DNA from: TMED14 sp041158165
GTDB lineage: Bacteria > Bacteroidota > Bacteroidia > Flavobacteriales > Schleiferiaceae
DNA length: 56,901 nucleotides
NCBI GenBank assembly: GCA_041158165.1
Contig: JBEBBW010000007.1
Location: 1 to 56,901, forward strand
Direction of reading: 5' to 3'
In this document: piece by piece, positions 40,893-48,743 of the stretch
Layout: every line of letters begins with the position of its first letter
How positions within the stretch are numbered: position 1 is the first letter of the stretch
The notes under the pieces: generated by a model
Database searches by the model: none
What the model was told of the DNA's origin: nothing
Seen by the model: only the letters and a program-made list of their open reading frames with translations
Position numbers and translations under genes: made by a program

Positions 40893-41965
40893 AGCTTCTC
40901 GTTAGGTGTTTTGGACATAAGGCTTCGAACAATCAGGAACACACCGGCAACCACGAGCGGAATGCTGAGCAATTGCCCCATGTTCCAATCCATGCCTGAT
41001 TCAAAATCCTTTTGGTTCGCTTTGATGAACTCAATCACGAACCGGAATCCGAACACGGTAGTTAAGAAAATACCGAAAATCTGCCCTTCACGCGCCGCAG
41101 CTCCGCGCTGGAACAATAGGAGTAGGACGACGTAAATGAGCGCGTACGCAATGGCTTCATAAATCTGGCTCGGTGCGCGCGGAATCCCGTAGGCCGTAAG
41201 CACGTAGTACCCGTTGGCTTCGCGCACCAATTGGTCCTGAGGAAGGTACAGGTGGCGGTTGTCTGCGTTCTGGCGGTTGATGAGCGGTTCGAGGTAGAGT
41301 TCGACCATGGATTGAACGCCGTCAAGGCTCGCGTCGGCCGTGGGCGTAAATCGGATTTCGTATTCCGGCAACGTCAGGCTGTCGGTCTCCAGGCTTTTGC
41401 CGGTCGGCACGTAGTCTACGTCGGAAACGTCTCGAGCGAAGTAGCGCTCCACGTAGTCGGTAATGTTGCGCACGAAGACCGTTTCAACCGCAGAGTTTTG
41501 AGGCTGCCCATAGATTTCGCTGTTGGTAAAGTTCCCGAGGCGGATGAACGCGCCCGCGAGGGCCACCGTGATAACTACGCGGTCCAGCATCCAAAGGGGC
41601 GTTTTGCCAATTGGCTTTAGGTACTTGGAGCCGAACCACAGCATCGCGACGACAATGGCGATGGCGGCTCCGTGGGAGGCGAGTCCGCCCTTCCAAGGCA
41701 TGAAAATTTCGGCGACGTGCTCGCGGTAGTAGCTCCAGTCATAGAAAAATACGTGGCCGAGGCGCGCACCCACCACAGTGGCTACGACCATGGTCGAGAG
41801 GAGTGCGTCCAAAATGCTGAGGTCGACGCCTTCTTTGAGGAAGACTTTTTTCATCCATCGGTACCCGAGGAAGAATCCGAGAAAGAAAAAAACTTGGTAG
41901 TACCGAATGAAGAGCGGTCCGAGTTCAATGCCGCGGTCGGCGACCCAGGTAATCGTAGCTAGCAT
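40889..41965 (-). CDS. lgt: Prolipoprotein diacylglyceryl transferase
   Basis: Lgt attaches diacylglycerol to the cysteine of lipoprotein precursors in the inner membrane. The 358-residue protein has the hydrophobic segments of the family and the motifs VVGARLGHVFFYDWSYY, GGLASHGAAIAIV and AFIRLGNFTNSEIYG, containing the essential His/Arg/Asn residues, then PSQIYEAIAYAL and a final GQLLSIPL. It is longer than E. coli Lgt (291) mainly because of an extra, hydrophilic segment between NSEIYG and PSQIYE. A TAACTTTA box (minus strand, 41977-41970) sits four bases before the ATG. Confidence 0.96.
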   Translation of the reverse strand: MLATITWVADRGIELGPLFIRYYQVFFFLGFFLGYRWMKKVFLKEGVDLSILDALLSTMVVATVVGARLGHVFFYDWSYYREHVAEIFMPWKGGLASHGAAIAIVVAMLWFGSKYLKPIGKTPLWMLDRVVITVALAGAFIRLGNFTNSEIYGQPQNSAVETVFVRNITDYVERYFARDVSDVDYVPTGKSLETDSLTLPEYEIRFTPTADASLDGVQSMVELYLEPLINRQNADNRHLYLPQDQLVREANGYYVLTAYGIPRAPSQIYEAIAYALIYVVLLLLFQRGAAAREGQIFGIFLTTVFGFRFVIEFIKANQKDFESGMDWNMGQLLSIPLVVAGVFLIVRSLMSKTPNEKL

Positions 41966-41969
41966 GGCT

Positions 41970-41977
41970 TAAAGTTA
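41970..41977 (-). promoter_or_regulatory. Near-consensus -7 box before lgt
   Basis: TAACTTTA (minus strand) matches TAnnTTTG in seven of eight positions and ends four bases before the lgt ATG, in the 42-base gap after yidD. Confidence 0.4.
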
Positions 41978-42007
41978 GGTTTTCTTGATTAGCCGCGTGG
42001 GGCGGTT

Positions 42008-42250
42008 TCAGAATTTTTTCGGCACGGGGTCGATCCCAGAGGTCCCCCAGGGGTGGCACCGGCTGAGTCGCCGCAGCGAGAGCCAAGACCCGGTCCATGG
42101 GCCCCACTCCTTGATCGCTTCGCCGGCATAGGTCGAGCAGGTCGGGTAGTGGCGGCAACTGGGAGGCGTCAGCGGCGAAAGCACATATTTGTACAGACCG
42201 ATGAGCGCGAGCATCGGCGCCGAGATCACCCAGGTCAGCGCGCGCTTCAT
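42008..42250 (-). CDS. yidD: Membrane protein insertion efficiency factor YidD
   Basis: YidD is a small protein that assists YidC-dependent membrane insertion. The 80-residue sequence starts with a hydrophobic/amphipathic helix (LALIGLYKYVLSP) and shows the cysteine-rich family core: CRHYPTCSTYAGEAI, then RRLSRCHPWGTSGIDPVP. It overlaps the cysS stop by four bases. The usual neighbours rnpA and yidC are not present here. Confidence 0.95.
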   Translation of the reverse strand: MKRALTWVISAPMLALIGLYKYVLSPLTPPSCRHYPTCSTYAGEAIKEWGPWTGSWLSLRRLSRCHPWGTSGIDPVPKKF

Positions 42251-43725
42251 TCGACGTGGTAGCTGCTGCCGTCGGCGCCATCCTTGACGACAATGCCGCC
42301 TTGGGCCAGCGCATCGCGCAGTGCATCGCTCGTGGACCAGTCCTTGGACTCGCGGGCCTTGCGGCGCAGGTCGAGCACAACCGACATAGCAGCGTCTAGA
42401 GCCTTTTGGTACTTGCCCGAAGCGGAGTGCTCCTCGGGCGCAAGACCCAGCACGTCAAGCATCCAGGTTTCCATGAGCTGAAGCAGCATGGCTGCGCCTT
42501 CGGTACCCAAGACGCTCGGGTCCTTTTGGTCTGCGGCCACGGCCTTGGCGCCGTCAAAAAGCTGCGCGATCAGCACCGGGCTGTTGAGGTCCTGGTTCAT
42601 AGCCTCGGTGCACTGGGTGTTCCAGGCCTCGACGTTCCAGGTTCCGCGGGCTGGCCCGGAAGCGCCGCGTTGGCGCAGCACGTCCATGCTCGCAAGCAGT
42701 CGGTAGTAGCCTTTTTCTGCAGCCTGGAGCGCGGAATCACTGAAGTCCAGCACGCTCCGGTAGTGCGCTTGGTGAATGAAAAAGCGCACCGCGCCGGGGC
42801 TGTAGGCCTTGGTCAAGTGCGGGCTGTTGCCGGTGAGCAGGTCGCGCGGATCCAGCGTGTTGCCGGTGGACTTGGCCATGCGCTTTCCGTTCAAGGTCAG
42901 CATGTTGGCGTGCAGCCAGTAGCGCGCACCGCCATGGCCAGTCGCTCCCTTGTTCTGGGCAATTTCGCACTCGTGGTGGGGGAACTTCAGGTCCATTCCG
43001 CCCCCGTGGATATCAAACTCTTCCCCGAGGTATTTGGTACTCATGGCGGAGCACTCCAGGTGCCATCCCGGGAATCCTTCGCCCCAGGGCGAGGGCCAGC
43101 GCATGATGTGTTCGGTGGACGCCTTTTTCCAGAGCGCGAAATCGAGTGGGTGGCGCTTGTCCTGCTGGCCGTCGAGGTCGCGGGTGCCTGCTTCGAGGTC
43201 TTCGATGCTGCGCCCCGAAAGCTCCCCGTAGGGATAGGTCTTGAGGTAGGTCTCGATGCTGAAGTACACGCTGCCGTTGGCTTCGTAGGCAAACCCGTCG
43301 GCGAGCAACTTTTTAATCAGCTCAATTTGCTCGACGATGTGTCCGGTGGCAGTGGGCTCGATCGAGGGCGGCAGCGCGTTGTAGGCCTGCATCACGGCGC
43401 GAAACCCCACGGTGTAGCGCTGCACGATCTCCATCGGCTCCAGCTGCTCGAGGCGGGCTTTTTTGGCGATTTTATCTTCGCCTACGTCGGCGTCACTCTC
43501 GAGGTGGCCGGCGTCGGTAATGTTCCGCACGTAGCGCACTTTATAGCCAAGGTGGGTCAAGTAGCGAAACAGCAGGTCAAAACTCAAGAACGTACGCGTA
43601 TTGCCAAGATGCACGTCACTGTACACCGTGGGGCCGCAGACGTACATGCCCACGTGGGGCGCGTGAAGCGGTTCAAACGGACGGAGTTCGCCGGTTAGGC
43701 TGTCGTACAGGTGCAGCGTGCTCAT
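42247..43725 (-). CDS. cysS: Cysteinyl-tRNA synthetase
   Basis: CysRS charges tRNA-Cys. The 492-residue protein has the HIGH-like motif SDVHLGNTRTF after YVCGPTVYS (zinc cysteine), further zinc ligands in WHLECSAMS and FPHHECEIAQ, and the KMSKS-like loop RMAKSTGN. The anticodon-binding C-terminal helices end in VVKDGADGSSYHV. ATG at 43725 is chosen because it matches the family start (LYDSLTG) and overlaps the folE stop by four bases; the open frame upstream lies inside folE. Confidence 0.97.
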   Translation of the reverse strand: MSTLHLYDSLTGELRPFEPLHAPHVGMYVCGPTVYSDVHLGNTRTFLSFDLLFRYLTHLGYKVRYVRNITDAGHLESDADVGEDKIAKKARLEQLEPMEIVQRYTVGFRAVMQAYNALPPSIEPTATGHIVEQIELIKKLLADGFAYEANGSVYFSIETYLKTYPYGELSGRSIEDLEAGTRDLDGQQDKRHPLDFALWKKASTEHIMRWPSPWGEGFPGWHLECSAMSTKYLGEEFDIHGGGMDLKFPHHECEIAQNKGATGHGGARYWLHANMLTLNGKRMAKSTGNTLDPRDLLTGNSPHLTKAYSPGAVRFFIHQAHYRSVLDFSDSALQAAEKGYYRLLASMDVLRQRGASGPARGTWNVEAWNTQCTEAMNQDLNSPVLIAQLFDGAKAVAADQKDPSVLGTEGAAMLLQLMETWMLDVLGLAPEEHSASGKYQKALDAAMSVVLDLRRKARESKDWSTSDALRDALAQGGIVVKDGADGSSYHVE

Positions 43726-44393
43726 GTGTGGGGGCTGTCGCCAAACGTAGTTTGGGTTTGAATGTAGGCCAAAAATTCGGTGCGGAGCCCTTCTTCTGCC
43801 AAGAAGCGGCCGCGGTACTCTGCGGTGACCGTGCTCGAGTGGATGTCGCGGATTCCGCGCGCGTTGACGCAAAGGTGCTTGGCATCGATCATTACAGCGA
43901 CGTCGTCGGTGCCCAGCGCGTGAATGAGCGACTCGGCCACTTGGCGGGTGAGGCGCTCTTGCACCTGGGGACGCTTGGCATAGAAATCCACGATGCGGTT
44001 CATTTTACTGAGGCCAATAACGCGGTCTTTGCTGAGGTAGGCGATGTGGGCGCGGCCCACAATCGGCATAAGGTGGTGCTCGCAGGTCGAGTAGACGACG
44101 ATGTTTTTCTCGACCAGCATCTCGCCGTAGTGGTAGTTATTCTCAAACGTATTGAGGTCAGGGGCCTTGTCCGGGTGTAGGCCGCCAAAGGTCTCTTTGA
44201 CGTACATTTTGGCTACGCGCTTCGGCGTGCCGCGCAAGCTGTCGTCTTCGAGGTCCATGCCCAGGGTGTCGAGGATTCCGCGCACGTGCTCCTCAATGCG
44301 CGCAATTTTCTCGTCGTCGCTGAGTGCAAAGGCATCGGGACGCAGGGGAGTGTGGACGCTCGAGCTTGGGTGGTCGGAATCATGGGATTTCAT
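43722..44393 (-). CDS. folE: GTP cyclohydrolase I
   Basis: FolE converts GTP to dihydroneopterin triphosphate, the first step of folate synthesis. The 223-residue protein has the zinc motif STCEHHLMPIVG, GLSKMNRIVDFYAKRPQVQE, and the late CVNARGIRDIHSSTVT that holds a further zinc cysteine in this family. The N-terminal 35 residues are a variable, polar extension. A TACCTTTG box ends five bases before its ATG, in a 50-base divergent region shared with the FabH-like gene. It leads a long chain of overlapping minus-strand genes. Confidence 0.97.
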   Translation of the reverse strand: MKSHDSDHPSSSVHTPLRPDAFALSDDEKIARIEEHVRGILDTLGMDLEDDSLRGTPKRVAKMYVKETFGGLHPDKAPDLNTFENNYHYGEMLVEKNIVVYSTCEHHLMPIVGRAHIAYLSKDRVIGLSKMNRIVDFYAKRPQVQERLTRQVAESLIHALGTDDVAVMIDAKHLCVNARGIRDIHSSTVTAEYRGRFLAEEGLRTEFLAYIQTQTTFGDSPHT

Positions 44394-44398
44394 GCGGG

Positions 44399-44438
44399 CA
44401 AAGGTACAAAGTGCATTGGGCGGAAAACGGTACCTTTG
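44399..44438. promoter_or_regulatory. Divergent promoter pair for folE and the FabH-like gene
   Basis: Two copies of TACCTTTG face outward: minus strand 44406-44399 for folE and plus strand 44431-44438 for the FabH-like gene. Each ends exactly five bases before its ATG. The gap between the two boxes is only 24 bases, so polymerases would compete. Confidence 0.65.
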
Positions 44439-44443
44439 CGGCC

Positions 44444-45517
44444 ATGAAAAACGCTGTGGTCATTGCCGGCACGGGTTCCGTGCTTCCCGAGGTTGTCGTA
44501 CCGAATTCCGCTTTTTTGCAGAACGAGTTTATGGACGACAACGGGAATCCGTTTCCGAATGCTAACGAAGTTATCATTCAAAAGTTCCAGCAGATAACGG
44601 AAATTGAGGAGCGCCGCTACGTGCGTCCGGATCAAAATTCCTCGGACATTGGTGCCGAAGCCGGCCGTAAGGCGCTGGCCGACGCGGGTTGGAATCCCGA
44701 AGAGCTCGACCTCATCATTGTGGGACAAAATTTTGGCGACATCGACCCCGGTACGCGCCGCATCGACCAAATGCCGTCCATTGCGTCGCGCATCAAAGAA
44801 AAATTGGGCATCGCCAACCCCAATGCCGTCGCATTTGACGTTCTGGCTGGATGTCCGGGTTGGATTCAGGGCGTACTTGTGGCAAACGCATATATGAAAG
44901 CAGGAATGGCAAAGAAGGCCCTCGTAATTGGCACCGAAACGCTGTCTCGTGTGGTGGACCAGCACGACCGCGATTCCATGATTTTTGCGGATGGCGCCGG
45001 CGCGGCCTGCTTTGAGCTTCAAGCCGAATTGAACGGAGCCGGAATTCTCGGTACCGCCGCAGTGAGCTACACCAAAGAGGAGGCCTACTACCTCAAGTCC
45101 TTGCCTTCCGTCAACCCCGCCGGCGACCCCAACGAGCGCCTCATTCGCATGAAGGGCCGCAAGATCTACGAGTTTGCCCTCAAGCACGTGCCCGACGCCA
45201 TGAAGGCTGCCCTTGATAACGCCGGCGTGCACCTCAAGGACGTTTCGAAGATTTTCATGCACCAAGCCAACGCCAAGCTCGACCACGGTGTGGGGGAGCG
45301 TCTTTACAAGCTTTACGGAATGCACGCAGATCTCGATGCCGTAATGCCGATGTCGATCCAATGGATGGGCAACAGCTCGGTTGCTACGGTCCCGACGCTG
45401 CTTGACCGCGTTCGCCACGAGCAGTACCAAGGTCACGAGGTAAAGCCCGGCGACATCGCGCTGTTCGCTAGTGTCGGCGCTGGCATGAACATCAACGCCT
45501 TCGTATACCGTTTCTAG
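44444..45517 (+). CDS. 3-oxoacyl-ACP synthase III family (FabH-like) protein
   Basis: This 357-residue thiolase-fold enzyme has the KAS III catalytic triad: Cys137 in LAGCPGW, His273 in MHQAN and Asn310 in MGNSSVATVP. True FabH condenses acetyl-CoA with malonyl-ACP to start fatty acids. This protein is about 40 residues longer than typical FabH (317), with extra residues in the N-terminal half (NEFMDDNGNPFPNANEVI), so it may be a paralogue acting on another acyl chain in lipid or secondary metabolism. The genuine fabH is usually with plsX and rpmF, which are absent here. ATG at 44444 follows a promoter box by five bases; the upstream open frame overlaps folE. Confidence 0.88.
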   Translation: MKNAVVIAGTGSVLPEVVVPNSAFLQNEFMDDNGNPFPNANEVIIQKFQQITEIEERRYVRPDQNSSDIGAEAGRKALADAGWNPEELDLIIVGQNFGDIDPGTRRIDQMPSIASRIKEKLGIANPNAVAFDVLAGCPGWIQGVLVANAYMKAGMAKKALVIGTETLSRVVDQHDRDSMIFADGAGAACFELQAELNGAGILGTAAVSYTKEEAYYLKSLPSVNPAGDPNERLIRMKGRKIYEFALKHVPDAMKAALDNAGVHLKDVSKIFMHQANAKLDHGVGERLYKLYGMHADLDAVMPMSIQWMGNSSVATVPTLLDRVRHEQYQGHEVKPGDIALFASVGAGMNINAFVYRF

Positions 45518-45540
45518 GGGGGCGTCGTTGCCTTTAACGA

Positions 45541-45575
45541 AAAAGGGGCGGCCCCAACGGGCCGCCCTTTTTTTT
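45541..45575. terminator. Terminator between convergent FabH-like and sortilin-like genes
   Basis: A 9-bp GC stem (GGGCGGCCC/GGGCCGCCC, loop CAAC) is followed by eight T residues on the plus strand and preceded by AAAA, so it may work both ways. Confidence 0.92.
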
Positions 45576-45602
45576 GGTAGGTGCACCGCGTTGCCGTAGC
45601 GC

Positions 45603-48600
45603 TCACCAGGATTCGCTCTGGGCAAGCAGGGCGGCCACGCGCTTTTCAACGTCGGAAAGCTGTTCTGCCACCACGCGGCGCTGGTCCTTCATGGTTTGGG
45701 TGGGCTCAGAGCGGATTGAGTACGAACCCCACACGGCGGAGCTGAGTCGGTCGCGCAGTCCCGGCAGGGTTTCAAATTCCTTGCTCGCGATGAGCTCGTC
45801 GCCGTCGAGGATCAGTTTGAGCGCGCGCCATTCCGCGCGCGCACTGGCAACTTGCCCGCGCAGGGGCGCGGGATTGGCCGTTCCGTAGGCGACGACCTTT
45901 TCGGCGCGGCCCAAGCGGGCATCAACCTCTTCGAGTTGGCGCCCAACCTTGTCCATTCGGCCCTGCAGCGCGTCCAATTGCTTTTGCAGCGCGACCAACT
46001 CAGCGGGTTTTTCGGCCGGGAGCGTCACGTTGTTCACGTACTTCACAGCGAAGGTCGACGGCTTGGTCAGCGTGTCCACCTTAGCACCGTGCACCCCAAC
46101 AAGCTGGAGGCTGTACGTGCCTTCGGGCGCCAAGTACGCGCCTCGGTCCGGCGAAGCACCGCGGGCTACTTTGCCGTCCCAAACGCTACGCTTTAGCCCG
46201 TTGCTGTACTTCGCTTGAAGCACGCGAACGACGCTACCTGAAGCGTTGCGTACCACAAGCGCCAAGTAGGGCTTTTCTTCTTCCGCCTCGGCCCGAATGG
46301 CGTCTTTGCTCGGGTAGCTGCCCCCAGCGGTCTTTTTGTCGAGCTCTTCGCGCTGCTCCTTCAGCGTTTTGGGCGCATTCTTGACCCAGTACGTGAACGT
46401 TGCGCCCACCTTGGGATTGTCGGCCATGTAGTAACTCGCCCCCAGGAATCCAGCCCCCGAATACCCAAGTGGCGAAGCCTCGTGGTAGAGCAGCGCCGTC
46501 TTGATGGGCAAAATCAACGCTTCGTTCTTCTTGATGTCGTTCTTGATTTCGCGCAGCGGACTGTAGTCGTCGAGCACATAAAATCCGCGGCCAAACGTCG
46601 CTAAAACCAAATCGTTTTCGCGCTGCTGAATGGCGATGTCGCGCACGGCAACCGTCGGCAAGCCCTTTTTGAGCTCGGTCCAGGTCAACCCGGCGTCGGT
46701 GCTAGTGAATACGCCGAACTCGGTGCCCACAAACAGGAGAGCGGGGTCGACATGGTCTTCTGCCAGCACATAGCTTGAGCCGCGCTGCGGCAACCCGGTG
46801 CTCAGAAGTTCCCAGGACTTGCCGCGGTTCTTCGTCACGAACACGTAGGGTTTAAAATCTCCGTTTTTGTGGTTGTTGAAGACCACATACAGCACATCTG
46901 CGGAATGCTGCGACCACTTTACGTCGTTTACATACGTCAGGTCGGGAACGCCCGGAATCTTGTCAAACCGCGTCCAGTTGGCGCCGCCGTCGCTTGAAAT
47001 GTGCACAAGTCCGTCGTCGGTCCCCGCAGCGAGCAGGCCCTTGACCTTGGGCGACTCGTGGAGCGCCGTAATGTTGCCGTACATCGACGTGCTCTGCTTG
47101 TAGGCAATGGCGTCGAGGCCCTGAATCTTGCCCATTACCGGAATTTGGTGGCGGTCCAGCTGGCGCGACAAGTCGCCCGAAATGGGCGTCCAGGAATTAC
47201 CGCGGTCGGTGCTCTTGAACACCACGTTGGCTGCAAAATAGAGCGTCTTGGCATCGTGCGGACTGATCAGCAGCGGAGCGTCCCAATTCCACCTCCATGC
47301 CGTACCTCCAACGGGCTCGATGGGCTTGATGTTGACCCCTTCACCCGACTTTTTGTCGAAGCGCTGAAGTCCGCCGTACTGGGCCTGAGCATACACAATG
47401 TTGGGATCGTTCGGATCAATCTGCGATTCAAATCCGTCGCCCGTTTGGGTTACGTACCAATCGCTGTTCACAATGCCGCGGTCGTTGATGGTGCGGCTCG
47501 GACCCCCCAGCGAGAAGTTGTCTTGGGTTCCGCCATAAATGCCATAAAACGGGAGTGCATTGTCTACCGAGACGCGGTAAAACTGGGTGATGGGCAGGTT
47601 GTCCTTGTAGTGCCAGCTCGCGGCGTGGTCCCAGGTCTCGTACACGCCGCCGTCGCAGCCCATGAGAAGGTGCTTGGCATTGCTCGGGTCCTGCCAAAAG
47701 GCGTGGTTGTCGACGTGCTTGTTTTTCTCGCCAAGGCGCTTGAACGTAGCTCCGCCGTCTTCGGACCATTGCGCGTAGGTGTCCATGCTGTACACCACGT
47801 CGGCGTCGTGCTTTGACGGAATCAGTTCCACGTAGTAGTTGCCAGACGTGGCGTGGTCGCTGCGCTTGCTGTACGAGGCGCCGCGGTTGGTACTGCGGTA
47901 GGTGCCGTGGCCCTCGATCATGAGGTAGTGCACGTCGGGGTTGACGGGCGAAATCGCCAAGCTCAGTCGGCCTTTGTCGCCACTGGGGACGCCATTTTTT
48001 ACTTCGGTCCAGGTTTCGCCGCCGTCTTCCGACTTCCACAGTCCGGACTCGGGTCCGCCCGAAACGTAGGTGTGCACGTGGCGCCGGCGTTGGTGGGCCG
48101 TGGCGAAGAGCAGGTTGGGGTTCCGCGGATCGAGGTGAACTTCATTGAAGCCCGTGTGATCCGACACGTGCAGCACGCGGCGCCAGGTTTTTCCGCCGTC
48201 GGTGGTCTTGTAAATTCCGCGCTCGCCGCCGGCACTCCAGAGCGGGCCGTAGGCAGCAACCCACACGATGTTGGCATTTTTAGGGTGCACGGCGATCATG
48301 CCGATATGCTCTGATGCCTTCAGTCCCATATTGGTCCAACTGGCACCGCCGTCGGTGGATTTGTAGACCCCGTCGCCGTAGGCTACGGAACGTTGGTTGT
48401 TGTTCTCTCCGGTTCCGACCCAGACGGTGTAGGGGTTGCTCGGGTCCAGCGTGACGCAGCCAATCGAGTACGAACCTTGGTCGTCAAATAGGGGTTCAAA
48501 CGTAACCCCGTGGTTGGAGGTCTTCCATACTCCGCCCGAGGCCGCCGCAACGTACCATTCGTCGGGATTGCTGGGGTTCACCGCGAGGTCCGCAACACGG

Positions 48601-48710
48601 CCACTTGTTAGGGCGGGTCCTACGCTGCGGAACGCCAGTGCGTCTAACTTCTGGGCCTGTACGGCCGCGGGCAGGGCCACCAAAGCGGCCATCCAAAAAA
48701 TCTGCTTCAT
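45603..48710 (-). CDS. Large secreted sortilin/VPS10-like beta-propeller protein
   Basis: This 1035-residue protein has a signal peptide (MKQIFWMAALVALPAAVQAQ). Residues about 20-720 form repeated propeller blades with many Asp-box motifs (KSTDGGASW, KTTDGGKTW, KSEDGGETW, STNRGASY, KSTDRGNSW, SSDGGANW, TKNRGKSW, TSTDAGLTW), typical of sortilin/VPS10 and xyloglucanase-like proteins of Bacteroidota. Residues about 800-900 look like a beta-sandwich with DRGAYLAPEGTYSLQLVG, and the last 130 residues are charged helix. No T9SS sorting domain and no catalytic motif were recognised. Peptide or glycan binding at the cell surface or periplasm is likely. A near-consensus promoter box lies four bases before the ATG. 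Confidence 0.87.
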   Translation of the reverse strand: MKQIFWMAALVALPAAVQAQKLDALAFRSVGPALTSGRVADLAVNPSNPDEWYVAAASGGVWKTSNHGVTFEPLFDDQGSYSIGCVTLDPSNPYTVWVGTGENNNQRSVAYGDGVYKSTDGGASWTNMGLKASEHIGMIAVHPKNANIVWVAAYGPLWSAGGERGIYKTTDGGKTWRRVLHVSDHTGFNEVHLDPRNPNLLFATAHQRRRHVHTYVSGGPESGLWKSEDGGETWTEVKNGVPSGDKGRLSLAISPVNPDVHYLMIEGHGTYRSTNRGASYSKRSDHATSGNYYVELIPSKHDADVVYSMDTYAQWSEDGGATFKRLGEKNKHVDNHAFWQDPSNAKHLLMGCDGGVYETWDHAASWHYKDNLPITQFYRVSVDNALPFYGIYGGTQDNFSLGGPSRTINDRGIVNSDWYVTQTGDGFESQIDPNDPNIVYAQAQYGGLQRFDKKSGEGVNIKPIEPVGGTAWRWNWDAPLLISPHDAKTLYFAANVVFKSTDRGNSWTPISGDLSRQLDRHQIPVMGKIQGLDAIAYKQSTSMYGNITALHESPKVKGLLAAGTDDGLVHISSDGGANWTRFDKIPGVPDLTYVNDVKWSQHSADVLYVVFNNHKNGDFKPYVFVTKNRGKSWELLSTGLPQRGSSYVLAEDHVDPALLFVGTEFGVFTSTDAGLTWTELKKGLPTVAVRDIAIQQRENDLVLATFGRGFYVLDDYSPLREIKNDIKKNEALILPIKTALLYHEASPLGYSGAGFLGASYYMADNPKVGATFTYWVKNAPKTLKEQREELDKKTAGGSYPSKDAIRAEAEEEKPYLALVVRNASGSVVRVLQAKYSNGLKRSVWDGKVARGASPDRGAYLAPEGTYSLQLVGVHGAKVDTLTKPSTFAVKYVNNVTLPAEKPAELVALQKQLDALQGRMDKVGRQLEEVDARLGRAEKVVAYGTANPAPLRGQVASARAEWRALKLILDGDELIASKEFETLPGLRDRLSSAVWGSYSIRSEPTQTMKDQRRVVAEQLSDVEKRVAALLAQSESW

Positions 48711-48714
48711 GTTC

Positions 48715-48722
48715 CGAAAATA
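48715..48722 (-). promoter_or_regulatory. Near-consensus -7 box before the sortilin-like gene
   Basis: TATTTTCG (minus strand) matches TAnnTTTG in seven of eight positions and ends four bases before the ATG, in a 33-base gap. Confidence 0.4.
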
Positions 48723-48743
48723 CGCCACGGAACGCGAAGCGCT

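Noticed and set aside
42406..43698. 430-codon open frame on the plus strand
   Set aside because: It is exactly antisense to cysS, which has all synthetase motifs; long antisense frames are expected with this GC-rich codon use.
44390..45649. 419-codon open frame on the minus strand
   Set aside because: Antisense to the FabH-like gene with a complete catalytic triad; no protein-like features.
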